Assembly (NCBI RefSeq): GCF_028453695.1
Contig: NC_135778.1
Coordinates: 14,072,244-14,136,243, forward strand
Origin: Augochlora pura
Lineage: Eukaryota > Arthropoda > Insecta > Hymenoptera > Halictidae
Reading direction: 5' to 3'
DNA: 64,000 nucleotides
In this document: in pieces, positions 34,446 to 47,300 of the stretch
Position numbering within the stretch: the first letter of the stretch is position 1
Layout of the letters: every line of letters starts with the position of its first letter
Made by a program: the position numbers and the translations under genes
The notes under the pieces: model-generated
Told to the model about the DNA's origin: nothing
What the model saw: the letters and a program-made list of their open reading frames with translations, nothing else
Database searches by the model: none

Positions 34446-37400
34446 TTTCTGTAAATATTTTCAATTTATAAACCTACATTAGCGTGAAACAATCACATTC
34501 TAAAAGAAGAATTTTTAATATAATTACAATATCATTAATCAAACGTAATTATTCGCATCGTCGTATATGTGAAAAAGGAAACTGGTACCGCTAGACTTTG
34601 ATTGTTTTTTAAAAGCAGGGTTAGTTTTATCTATAATCTTTATATACACAAATGTGGAAGTTCATGTAGCGAGCATCTACTATTATCAAAACAAACAGTA
34701 TAGCTCACACTATATCGATTGAAAGTTTACAGTAGGAAACTGTTTCATGGAAATAGAATGACTTGCGAATACAATTTTTGTTTCATATTTACTGGTCAAA
34801 CACGTTTCATTTGTTTTGCTTAGTACCCTTAAAAGTCACGTCCACAAAAACCAATTCATGCGGACAGACAGTTTATGCAAGTAAACAATTCTTACGCAAT
34901 CAATCGGAGTAAATTTTTAAAGGAACGTGCGAGCTATTTCTACCAACTGCATTTATTCAATGCTATGAGTTACAACACATCCGTCAGGAAATTGAAATGT
35001 TTGAAAATGTTGATAACATACGCATGCAGCAATAAAATTCTTGATAAGGTTTATTGTTCGATCGTAGTTATACATACACAACGCTGGGGCATGAAATTGC
35101 AGTATACCAAAGACGTTCTTTTAACTATCGAAAATGGAAAAAAGAAGGTAGGAAGAGTGGTAAAAAAGTGCAAATATATAATATATTCAAGTGAAATATC
35201 AAACCACTCTGTAATTTGTTTATCGTATCAAATCAAATTTACTAGACTCTGCGTATAAATGTATAGATATAAAGACAGACTTTTCCACCACATTCTGTAC
35301 ATGATCTCATTGAGAAAAATATCGTTTACAGCTTTTGGGTGATTCTTGCCCAGCTGTGTGTCGAAAAGCATTGAATTTGAATCGGGGACGAATTAGTCAT
35401 GCAACGTGGTTTCCGTGAAGCCAGTCAAATTATTCGAGTGCGCTGGAATCGGGGATTCTAGCATCGCATAGATGGGGTGAAGTAATTTCTAAGCCCGTTT
35501 CTCGTGTCACAAACAAATCGACCGTCTAGCAATCGGCCCGATCGCGGAACGAGGCCTCGAAAAATTTTTGGCAAGCCACGGAGTTTGAACTTTCTTCTGC
35601 CGATCGAGCACGATAGACAACCGTTTCTCCCGAAACCGGGGCAGGGATGGGCAAACTCTCCCATCAAATCATAAAATTGCAAAGGTAATCCACCCGACAC
35701 GCAGAAATCGCCGTCTAATCGTGAAACGAATTTCACCGACTCCAGGAAATGTGTAATCTACTTTTCTGTTACAGGCACCGCGGTTCTAGAATATTATCGA
35801 TAAATATAATTAAACGGGGAGATATGGTGTAATATAATTAAACGGGAGAGATGCCATAAACATCCCCAGTCTAGTGATAACTATATGGAATATGCGAAAA
35901 AAGCATAAACGGAAATGTTTCTTATTCAAAAATATATCGAAATGAACGACAGCATAAACTATACAGTAAAGCGATAACTTGAAAACAAATGTGTAATTAT
36001 TTAGTAGATCAAATATAAAACAATGAAAACATTTGAAGAATATAAAAACGATATTTCAATTTTTCACTATATCGATATCTGTCATTAAATAAAATGATTG
36101 AAGGAAGAAATTAGAAATTAGAGTCTGAATTTCAAGTTTTCATAGTAACTTATAATTTATAATACATGCATGGCCAAAGGAGAGAGACATACAGTAATGA
36201 AATATTTGAAGATTTTTTAATATTTGAAAAAATTAACTGTTAAATGAAAACTTATTGTACATGTATTTACCAACGAAGAGAAAAATTAAGTTAAAAAATC
36301 CTTCCTGTATTGTTTATCTGTGACGTTAGCGAAGTAAATTTTAGAAGATATTGCATTGTATCGCGGTTTATAAGATTACTTTGCTCTATGCTTTTTCTAT
36401 CACTTTCACTTCGAAGATATGATTACTATGAACAATTTTTGTAATATATCAATGATAAAACTATTCGTAATCGTAGTAAACAACGTAACATGTATACAGT
36501 GGTTTTTCTAAAAAGAGTATTTGCTATTATTGAATGTTACATGTAATTTTAATGATGTCAATTGAAAAACATGCCGCAACAAATGAAAGTTTGACAAAAA
36601 GTCAGTGGGCGATCAAATTGTTAAGTTCATTCGTATAAATTGATGGGTTTACATTGAAACAGTCCATTTTGAAGCGAAGTTATTTGATATTAAAGTCCGT
36701 TGTATAAAATCTTTCGTGTCTCACTACGAATGGCCCAAGACCGTTGAAAATTGTAGGGGCGGTATAGTTATGATCCGCAGTGTAGGCCCCCAAACAGAGA
36801 CACATCGATGGATCGAATGGACAAGTTACCCGCCGGTTTCCCGGAGCCGGCACGTCGAAGTCACCGATAAGAGGGCAATTAAGGCTGGAAGCGCTAATGG
36901 GCGGGCTCTCTTAATTTTCGGTAGTTCGACGTGGCCGAGTTCCGGGGGCGAAAGTTTCCCCGTTTAAATCCTCGCCGGGCTCGCCTGAGAGTGACTCTGC
37001 GCGGACGAAGGAACGAGCAAGAAAGAGACGAACGAGAGAAGCGGATTCGAATAATCGGCGATGCCATGGTAACACCGGACAACAAGCTGTCAGATGATAG
37101 GTAAAGTTTTGATCAATAATACCTGGTGACTGCCAGCTGAATTCGAATTCGACCCGCCGAATGACATGTTTTTGCGAAAGCGAACACCTTCGTTCGAGCT
37201 TGAAACACGCACGTCACGCCTCCGGGGCGTGGGGCAAGGGCGAGGGGGGAGGGGGCGATATCGAGCGTGTTTCTTTTCGCGGTTCGATCCCGCGAGGAGC
37301 CGACGGCTAGAAGAAATTGCGAGGAAAATGGAAATCCGATTCGTTAACGAGGAACTTGTCAGTAGGGAATATAATTATGTAGTAGAACCGACGATAAACT

Positions 37401-37649
37401 CGAAAACCACAAAAAGTCGAACATTTTTTTATTCCTTTCCATTCAGCTGTAAAAGCTTCGGCGACTAGAAACGAAACTTTGGTAAATATTTACTTCGTTG
37501 ACTTTTAATCTATAGTTCATTTTTTTCCGGTCTTTAAACTCCTCACTGTTTCATTTTCTTCAGAATTACTATGATTAGAATTGTTTTCGATCGCACTGAT
37601 TTCTTAGAAGAAAAAGGAATTTTATTAAATATAATTCGATTCCTACTTA

Positions 37650-37737
37650 AAGGAATGGATGAACGTTCGTACCTAACAGCTTATTGTTATAAATCTCTAT
37701 CGCGAGTCTGATTCGTTAAAGTATGGCAAGGGGTTAA
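37650..37737. mobile_element. Right end of a TTAACCCCTTG-family MITE
   Basis: AAATCTCTATCGCGAGTCTG, then ATTCGTTAAAGTATGGCAAGGGGTTAA closely match the reverse complement of the left end of the copy at 28756. A left end could not be found; the copy is truncated or strongly decayed. Confidence 0.6.
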
Positions 37738-37983
37738 AAAGAACTCTTTATTTTATCACTAAAATAAGGAATCAATGGGGGGGGGGGGATCTCGAACAAA
37801 TAATATACTGTACCTTGTTTTTTAAGACAAAAAGGTGAAAGTTGAAAATTCTAAGCAACTTTGTAAAACGATTAATAGTCATTTAATAATAATATTTTGT
37901 TCGTAGTACCGTGGGAGTTGCCGATGTTCAGCGATGTCGAGTCACTAGTTTGAGTTTTTAATTTTACAATATTACCATCGTTA

Positions 37984-38100
37984 TCAACACATTCGCATCG
38001 GGAAACGAGAATTCTCGTTTTGCGAGGAAGTGTTACATTGCTAAACTACACCGATTTATATGAAAATTTAAGGAAAAATAGCCCGATGCAAATGTGTTAA
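37984..38100. mobile_element. Small inverted-repeat element with central palindrome
   Basis: AACACATTCGCATCGGG (37986-38002) is matched in reverse by CCCGATGCAAATGTGTT (38082-38098), one mismatch. The right side ends in TTAA, the left in TCAA. Just inside the left end is an 18-bp perfect palindrome (AAACGAGAATTCTCGTTT, 38003-38020). Too short to code; likely another TTAA MITE. Confidence 0.6.
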
Positions 38101-40479
38101 AATGGCGTGAACACCGCCCGTAAGATAAATGCGTCACATAGGGGAGTAATAGCATCAAGTTGTCTGTTGCAAATAATATTTCACCATAATATATAACTCG
38201 TAATAAGAAACTCGTGTTATATAGAAGTCCATATCAAGTCAAATGAACACGTTGAAATTAATTAAAATCATCCACAAGTCGTAGTTTATTATTATAGAGG
38301 AATTAATGGTTGTTTTTTTTATGAATCGAATCTACTTTTCTTTACACCTTTACAATTTGAAAAATTCGCCATTGTACAAACCGTTATCGTATCTTTATAC
38401 CTCTCCTTGAGGTATGAATTTCATAGAAGATTCACGGCGGATCGTAATGTTATTATTCGACACCGTCTTCGGCCAATTACCGATTACTACGCGCGATCAT
38501 AGGAAATCATAGCAAACTACAGGAGAAGCGGAAATGCAAATATGCTATGCCTTCTGCAAAGGAACAATGCAAAGATTACAATAAATAAATGTTGGTATTT
38601 TTCCCACGCCATTTCAGTTTTTGTACACAATTTTGTACGGTTTTCGTATATAATTTTGTACAGTTTCTATACAAATATTTGGTAACTTATGTACAACAGT
38701 GCGGTGTCGGTCACATATAGTTGACATTAATTTTAAGCTAGGCTTTAAAATTCATTTTTATTAGAATGTATTGAATAAATTGGATATTGCCGAGTGCTTC
38801 GGAATACAAAAGAGTGAAGCTTTTATTTCCCAAGGAAAATTTAAGCTTTTTTAATTAAATAACTTTGAGATTGTGGAAATTTTAGATGTTGATATTTGGC
38901 ATTTAACATGTTAAGCCATCGAGAGTCAATTGAAATTTTATTCATAATGTATTTGATCAACTTTCTTTACGCTTTAGTCAACATTCTTGTAGAGGTAATC
39001 GCTACTAGACAGTGGATGTCTACGCAAACAACCATTTTCATGCGTCAATTTACGAAAATTAGAATTGAAGAAAAGTCTTTTTCGTCAACTAAAAGTCTCT
39101 TAAAAATAAAATAAAAATGCTAGTGCACCTTGTTAATTCATACGTTTGCTTGCATTTTAAAAATCCCCGCATGCCATGAATACATAAAAATCCACAGTTC
39201 AATCGCTGCATATCATATTCATCGTGACCTATGCACATGCCAATATCTCAGCATAAATAAGGCATCTGTATTATTCAAAGGTTTATCAAACATATCTATA
39301 ACTATACAAAATAACTTGATCATTTTGAATATTTCATTGCTTTTGACAATATCAAAAAGTGTCAAAGCGTAACAGAATATGATTACAGCATACTTATCAT
39401 TACACAATAGCTGAGATTAAGACCTATCCAATGATTTATAATATTCTGATCTTAGAAGACACGTTAGATATTCAAACGAAAAAATTAAGATTATATTTCA
39501 AGATATAGATTTCATAACCCCTTAACGCAAAGGTATTTTCATCTACACGTGTCATTCTACATTTCTCAATCAACTTTTGTACTCATTTTCACTCGACTGT
39601 TAAGAAAAAATCGACGTCCTGCTTACACAGAAAAATAAATGTAATTTCGAATTTAATAAAGTTTACATAGCTCTTACTTATTTCAACTTATTTTTGGACG
39701 TAGAACAACCACATGCCCAATGAATCCTCCCGACCAGTAACATACTGTACATAAGATAGTTGCGATTTTATATTATTTTATATAAGTAGTAATACGAAAT
39801 GCAAAACTGTGAAAACATTAGAAAAATTAAAAAATATTGTTATATTATTGTTACTGTATTAAAACGATTGAAAGAAGAAATAAGTTTTAATCCAACTTCT
39901 GTTTCTTAGAATTAATTCAGACAATTTTTCTTTGCATAAAGATCAACAGTGTACTACTCACAAAAAAAAATCTGTAAAGTGCCTTCTTCTACAATCGTCT
40001 CGAAATCAGTTGGTTGCATTTCTTGATCAAGAAGCAAGATCGTTATTACAGAATCAGTCATTTCGTACGTAACAACCTAGTGCATTGTAAAGTGTACTTC
40101 AACTATAATTTCGCATCGCGTTCCCTTTCTCAATGGCTTAGAAGAATTACAATGGTTATTTCGAGTTATTTACACTGTTACTTTCACTCCCCGTTACTTT
40201 CGATTCCGGCCAGCCTGCGATAGTGTACGTGAGTGGGGTTCGATTACCCTATCGGCGAGCTTACTTCGAATGTACGTACATAGAAAGACGAAAGTAACGA
40301 TATAGACGATAGAGAACAGTGGTAGTATCGGACGTCGTTCAAATTAAAGGGAGCAATACATCGTTCAACTACCCCACTCGCTGAGTGAGGGTGGAAGTAA
40401 CGGCGTGTTGGTGGCTGACAGTACGCACGAGCACCGATTGTTAGTAGTAGGGACGTAACACGATGGTGGATCGGTGAAA

Positions 40480-40621
40480 TGGCAGTGGTGGTGAACGATC
40501 GTGTCAGAGGGCAATGGATGAAGTTAGTCAGTCGGCGTTCGCTCGCGCCGCCACCGCGATGGAAGTTCATCCGTCGTGCCTTTGTTTCTGGAGTCCTCTC
40601 TGTTAATCGCGAACTAGTCGA
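40480..40621 (+). promoter_or_regulatory. Probable 5' leader exon of the uncharacterised gene
   Basis: A GC- and CpG-rich segment in AT-rich surroundings, ending in a strong donor (GTCGA/GTAAGTATC, donor GT at 40622). It contains upstream start codons with short frames. It most likely is the first, untranslated exon of the gene whose coding start is at 41395; a candidate acceptor (GACCGGCAG) ends at about 41326. Promoter position itself is not resolved. Confidence 0.45.
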
Positions 40622-41394
40622 GTAAGTATCAACCCCTAATTCATACGTTGAGTATAATCCACCTCTGACCGACCTTATTAAGTAAACAGTCCGAGTCGAA
40701 CCCTTCAACGCTTCAATTTACTTCGTTCTCTATATTAGTTCAGATTAGTTTTCTTCGAAGGCTTCGACTTTTAAAAAGTACATTTTTGCCACGCAACTGA
40801 TAGAGGGATGAATATCAATATCATGCCGATATTTACGATCATTAGTCTGCGGATCTTTACGCAAATTAAACATGAAACAAAAGTTACTTAAAACTATCCA
40901 GCGGCAGTTTTTTAATAATACTTTCCGAGTCGGAGATCAACAGATGAGAATTTGTTAAAGTACTATTTAAAAGCGACAATGTTTTCTACCACGATGCAAC
41001 AGATATTTCTGATTAATGTATAGATAATTGGTAGTATAATTAATAAAGTATTAATAATTTTATCAAGCTGGAATTGCCGTCTTGGTAGAAGTCGATTATT
41101 TAAATTCTCCTAGATTAAAATTGCTCTAAAACAATCTTGTCAATAAATGCATAATATTCGCAGTCTGATAATTGTTTTAAAAGCTACTTATTATGGATTG
41201 TTTTAAAAGTTAGTTATGACAAACGATATTGTTTCGCGAATCTCTTGAGTTTGCGCTTCGAATATAGAAACGCAGCAAAGTGCGGGATTGTTTCGGCTAC
41301 ACTTTTCTGCATTATCAATGACCGGCAGAAGTAACATTGATAGATGAAAAAACATAATAGAATGTAGTCTTCGTGGGCCCATTTGAGAATCGGA

Positions 41395-44300
41395 ATGTCA
41401 GGACCTGGAAAATCGGCGAGACCAATCCGGCAATTGTCCTTGCAACCACTTGCCCCCCGCCGTCAGCAAATCAGGAGACAACGGTCCGCGGAGGATGAGA
41501 AATCCTTGCAGATCTGTGCCAGTCCACTTCCACGTGGGAAACATGGCCCAAGTAAACATGGTTTCGAGAGACCGAAGGTATGATTGATAATTGGACCGCG
41601 CATTTATACGTTTCTGATAAAAATAAGTTGGTGAAAGTTGCAATAACATGTTGCACAGTACTAACTATAACAATAATTAATATTAACCCCTTGCCGTACT
41701 TTAACGAGTCAGAGACTTGGAGATTTCCAGTAATATCTTGTTAAATATGACTGTTATTCCGTTCTTTCAAGATGGAATAAAATTTTATTTCGTTGCAACC
41801 AATATTTAATCATTCTAGTAAATGTACACATACAATAAATATACAATTTCTTTTTCTCCTAAGAAATTATTATAATCGAAAAGGTGCTTGCCATTGTAGC
41901 TATGAAGAAAATGGTACGTCAATTAAGGATTGTACGAACACTCTTGTCGTGAAAAATGATTAGAGACCTATATTCTATTTTATAACGAGTTATAGTATCA
42001 TTAAAAACATTCCTGTCCTTATTTCGATGTACCAAGTGTACGAATATTTTTGTTCGTCTCTTGCGATTCGAAATAACATCGTGCCCATTACTGCGCGTAC
42101 GCTGCGAACATAAAAATCTACAGTCTAATCGCCCCATGAAACTTTGATTTACGGTTATTCTTCAGGTGCGCGTGGCCTGGAGCGAAAATCGTCGGAAGAA
42201 TGAAAAGGAGCTGGAACAAGTGGAAGTGGTGGCTCGACAGATACCTGGACGAACCAGGCCAGGGACTGGAAAGTCCAGGGGTTACGTCGGCATCGAGAAG
42301 CCGCCTATCCTTTGCACCAGACAGGAATTAGCAGAAAGGCTGAGACTGGCATGGAAGCATCGCGAGGAGAACAAAACCAACATCAATATATTCTTGGCCC
42401 ATGGCACCGTGGAAGACAGATGCGACTCGGAGATGTCAAGTCACGCGTCCGTCACCACCCCATCATCAACTTTGGGGGAAAGTAATGATGATCAAACGAA
42501 AATACTTTCTTCCGACAACTGTGACGTTATACGAAACGAAGAAACTCGACGATTGGAAACACGGATAAGCTGCGATGACATCTGCGGAAGAAAGGGAGAC
42601 GAGAATGCGATGGTCAGAATGAATACGGTTATAACCAGAGATAGCGATGCGTCGGTGAATAAAGGTGAATCAGAGTCATCGGATCTTATGAATTTTCATC
42701 ATGAGATGCGGAAGGTTACGGTGGCAGAAGATTCGGAAGTGTCGAAGACGGAAGGATCAGGGGAGAGCGATGCTAGAGGAAGGCAGGGGGACGTAAGTAA
42801 ATGAGTATAATGAATCTCAAATGCTTGAAATCCGCAATTGGTTGTTTCAACGTAATTCGATCAGTGTATAGTGCACATTTTCATAACTGTTTCAATGCTT
42901 CGTTGCATAGATTATGAATTCACATCGAAGTTAATATTTTAAATGCTTCGCTATATTTTCATCGTGTGAACTAATAGATTACCACTCTCATATGAGCCGT
43001 TTAAAACAAAAGCCGGTGTAACAATTAATTTATCGTAACAGTATGGAAACAGTTAATTTACGGATAATAAAGCATGAATGAAAAGGTACTGTAAAACGCA
43101 AAAGAATTGATTTACATCAATTTTTGTATTAAACGGCTCATATGTTCTCTGTTCATCGAAGCTAATATCAGGGAACTCGTACATCGACGATTGTGCTTCC
43201 AACCCCGCCAACGTCAAGAAGAAAACATCGGTTTCCTCCGACTTTTCCACAACGTTGCCATCGATCAAAATCGAGACTTCGCCGGCAACTGGTGCAAAAC
43301 CATCGAAGAATGATCTGTCCTCTGCGAAACAAAAACGCGCTATATTTCACAGTGGTGCGAACAGAGCGTTCGTCGATCCGATAAGAACCGAGTACAAATG
43401 GAGTTCGATGGTGGAGAAAGTTATGCCAATCGTTAAAACTGAGAAAGATGCACCGATTCCGAGTCAAGAAGCGTCGGATGATTCGCGAACCAATGAAATT
43501 GTAATTTCGATCGACACGTCGGAGAAAATTGTGACACCGAAGGTCACAGCAGAGACAAGTTCAACCATTGAAAAAAGAGCTCGTGTTAGAATCGAAAATA
43601 AAGATCCATCGGTGGACAATAAAGTACTACATAAAACACGCGATGATAATAAGATGACCTTTTCAATAATTAGAAAAGCGGCGGACGCGTCGGTGGAAGA
43701 CAAAGATGCCGCCATTGCCGGGAGGGAGACATTAATCAAGCAAACGTCAGAAGCTAGATGCAGCTCGGTGAACGAAAAACATTCGGTACCAAGGAAAACG
43801 GAATATCAAAGGGTTGACCAAAAGTCAAGAAGAACCAGCTCTGCCCCGCCGCAGAGACACTTGGGAAACCTTTCGAACAATCGAGTACAGGTGAACATCG
43901 TGATCGATACACCGAGCTCATTATTTCCGGGGAAGCACAACAACGATAAAGAAAAGATAAGCTCCGACAATAAAGATAACGCATCGGAAGGAGTCGACGT
44001 AACTGCGACAAAGGTATAAATTATTCAGCGAAGTCTGCTCTTCAAAATTATTTTTATCGGTAGTTACGATGATAAAACAGAAATGAACATTTCTCGAGTA
44101 ATCGTTATTTTCTATAAATTAAAAATTAGTAAGATACTAACTGTGATAACATTGTTCAGCTATTTTATCATAATTGAACATTTTCTCCGGTTTTTATGTA
44201 ACTTATAAAATGTTGATACCCGTTATCTTGTGCGGATCCCGCTTTCAACAAATGATTCCATTGCAATATTTTTTTGTATTTAATAAATACGAATATTATT

Positions 44301-47300
44301 TGTTACAAATGGATAAAAGACGTTCCATCCATGGAAAATGTTTACGTTGTGTATATTTTTTAATTTATTGTAGTTATTAGGGCACAATTAGCATGCGTTC
44401 TTGTTCATTGATAGCGATGTCGATCAAACCTAATTTCGAGGAATTACTATCAGTTGAAACGGCATCAGTGATAATAAATATGAATGATCGACTAATAATG
44501 AGTATTAAGCCTGTACAAAAATATTTGCGGTTTTTAAATAACAATTTTAAAACAGTGTGTTCCAAATTGGAGTATATTTCTTTAAGAAAAATAATATCCG
44601 ATTACTGTTATCTACTGTTCCTTGCGAAAAGATGGCACAATGTCTATCAAGGTGCGAGGGGATGTCCCGCTCGCTTCGCCTAATCTGCACGCTCGTAGTC
44701 CCTACTTGTGTATACTTCAATGACATCCCGAAACCCACTTCTATTGGTAAATGAGAAGACCACTCAGACTAGTCGACAAGAAGAGGAGCGGGCTTCGGTA
44801 GCCCGCTTCACCAAATCACGTCTCTTATTTAGCTTGAAACTTAGCCAATACCAATTATAACACTAGAATGAAAACAAAATGAAAGAGGTTGGGAGGGGAC
44901 CACATGGGAGCGAGACGGTGACGGGATCAGAAGTCATTCTTTGCTTACAACCATTCAGGCTCATATCCCTTGTCTCCTGGAAATTGCGGATCACTTCTGC
45001 CAATAAGAGAAGCGCGTTTACCCTACTTTTGCAAAGGCGTTAACATAATAACTACACTTTTTTCTGTGCCATCTTTCCAACAAGGAACGATATATACTTT
45101 TGTCAACAAGAAATCAATCTAATCCTTTCCGGTGTCATTGAATTCAGGAATTTTCGAGCAATTGGAATCTCCAAATGTGTATCTAACTGCTTCTAACCAG
45201 CAAGCAAGGGAGCAAAGAATGTAAATGAGAATGTGATTAGGTATCGTCGCAGCGAGCGGTAAGATCGGCGCCTTTGAAGCGGCGTTCGCGAAGCGTGAAA
45301 AAACGTTTTTGTGGCGGCGGGTCCTGCAAGAACGACGAAGATGGAAAGTCGCGAAACCGTTCGGCTAGCCGAGGAAAGAATTCGAGCGATGCCAAAACTA
45401 TGGACATCGTTACAATGGTGTCGCTTGTCAGTTCCGCGGACAGCGATAGCGATACCGAGAACTCGCCGAGGGATGATAAATTAATCGACGAGTTGCGGAG
45501 CAAACTACCCACCACGTCAATCATCAAAACATCGATGAATACCGCCTCGAGCATCGCCAGGAGGCCCATTAAATCAGGTACAATGCAAACGATGCCTTTC
45601 CACTTGCACCTAAATGAGAATTTCTTTTTCTGCACTTCGAAGGTTTGTACGTTTGTTCGGCTTGGAACTAGGTCGTAATCGATCAATTTCTTGCGAAGGC
45701 TAAATTATGTTTGTTTTAACACGTATTTTAAGGAACGATCTTTCACGCGCATTTGCGGAGAAAGTAAGAAAATATCTATCACGAGGTCGTAGCAATCATT
45801 TTTCCAATGTTTGTGATGTATAGAGCAGTAATTAATAAATTCTATTACTAAAATTAAAGGGTGCTTGATAATATTCAATTTGTAAGCAAGGAAAATGACC
45901 TAATATAATAGCTAATAATAAAATAATATATGATACTTAAATAATAACTTATAAAGAATCGTTGTTCTTTATAACATTATTTATTAATTTACCATGATCG
46001 TGACATATACGGCATGCACGTTAAGGTGTCAGATAAAAGTATTAATAGAAGGCGGTTGGATGAACACGTTAAAAAAACACGTGACCGATGAAAATACTAA
46101 TGTTACACCAGGAAATATCGTGCAGGAATTTAATAATACGCACACGCGTACAAGAGCAGCTGTGTAATGATAATTGAACGGGTTAATTAGAAGCGATGCG
46201 AGGCACGCGAGCTGCGCATGCCACGGATTATTTCGAAATATCCATCGTTGTCATTCCTCGTAGTTCTTAAGTGCGAGAAAAAGTTCCCCGTGCAAAGAAC
46301 AACGCGCGCTTCGTGCCCTATTAGCCTCGCGAGCTTTTACACGACCCCGTTCGCATTTAGAGACACCACTCGAAAAATTCTGATAGCCTTGAAAAACTAC
46401 AGAAATACTATTATTTGTCATAAAAATAATTTACAACTTTTCTTATCATATTTTCAAGAATAGATCGAACTTTTTATAGAATCGGATGCGTCAATACCAA
46501 CGTGGCTTATACTCTGCTGTTCTTACTATTATTACTATTTAGTACACTTAACATTTCAGTCAAAGAAAAAATATATAAACAATGCTATTATAAACGCTAC
46601 TTAATCTTTGACAAGTTTCGAACTTTATTAAGCTTTTTAAAATGCTAATTCACAATATTTAAACAGAATGATGAAACCGTCAACTATTACCAAAACTTAG
46701 AAGCAAAATTATATACATAGTTTTAAAAATAGATTTTATTTTTCTCTAAATTTTATTACTCTTTTTGTATCAAACGCGAATTAATTTTTACATACTACTG
46801 TTCAGTGAGAGACATACAAAGATAAAGTATAAAGATCAATGTTTTAACTCGTGTTTTACAATTAGATTTATATTTCATCGGTTAAAATTAATTAATTTTC
46901 GTAACTAATAAGTAAACTGCTGATCTTTATGAAAAATGAAGATTATCTGCATTAATTGCAAGAAGTAGATACTACACAAAGATCTATTTCTTGTTCTATT
47001 ATATTTAACAAGTTGCAAACAATATAGTAGCATCTGTAAATTTGTTAAAAGTATTAACTATTATACATTTATCTATATCTCTATTTCGACCTTTTCTGAG
47101 AGGCATTGCTTTCGAGATATATGCATTGTCCTCGATAAATTCTCCCTATTACCACTTAAACCGTTTTACCGTCCTTATTTATAACCTCACACCTCAGGAA
47201 ATACCTCCCTAGAGAAATGCTAAGTATGGCCAGTATCTGGAAATTCCTGATCGTATCTCTCACACTCGGGCTATAGATCCGTGAACGCGTCTTCTTCCAT

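Larger units (their letters stand above)
34446..40243. other. Large intergenic region
   Basis: About 5.8 kb without a supported gene. GC-richer islands occur at about 35360-35740 and 36750-37330; both carry short open frames on both strands without family signal. Elements found: right end of a TTAA MITE at about 37650-37737, a 12-G run at 37777-37788, a small inverted-repeat element at 37984-38100, and a tandem duplication of about 28 bases at 35800-35855. A + strand frame of 127 codons at 34875-35258 is AT-rich and not convincing. Confidence 0.5.

Noticed and set aside
34875..35258. 127-codon + strand open frame
   Set aside because: AT-rich, no domain, no splice or promoter context; looks like a chance frame.
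35800..35855. Tandem duplication (ATAATTAAACGGG twice)
   Set aside because: Short local duplication without further structure; not worth a separate finding.
36716..37468. Two + strand frames in a GC-rich island
   Set aside because: No family signal and no phase-compatible splicing; could be a regulatory island, but nothing shows it.
40244..40708. 154-codon minus-strand open frame
   Set aside because: Antisense to the CpG-rich leader exon with a strong + strand donor; composition reflects GC content, no family recognised.
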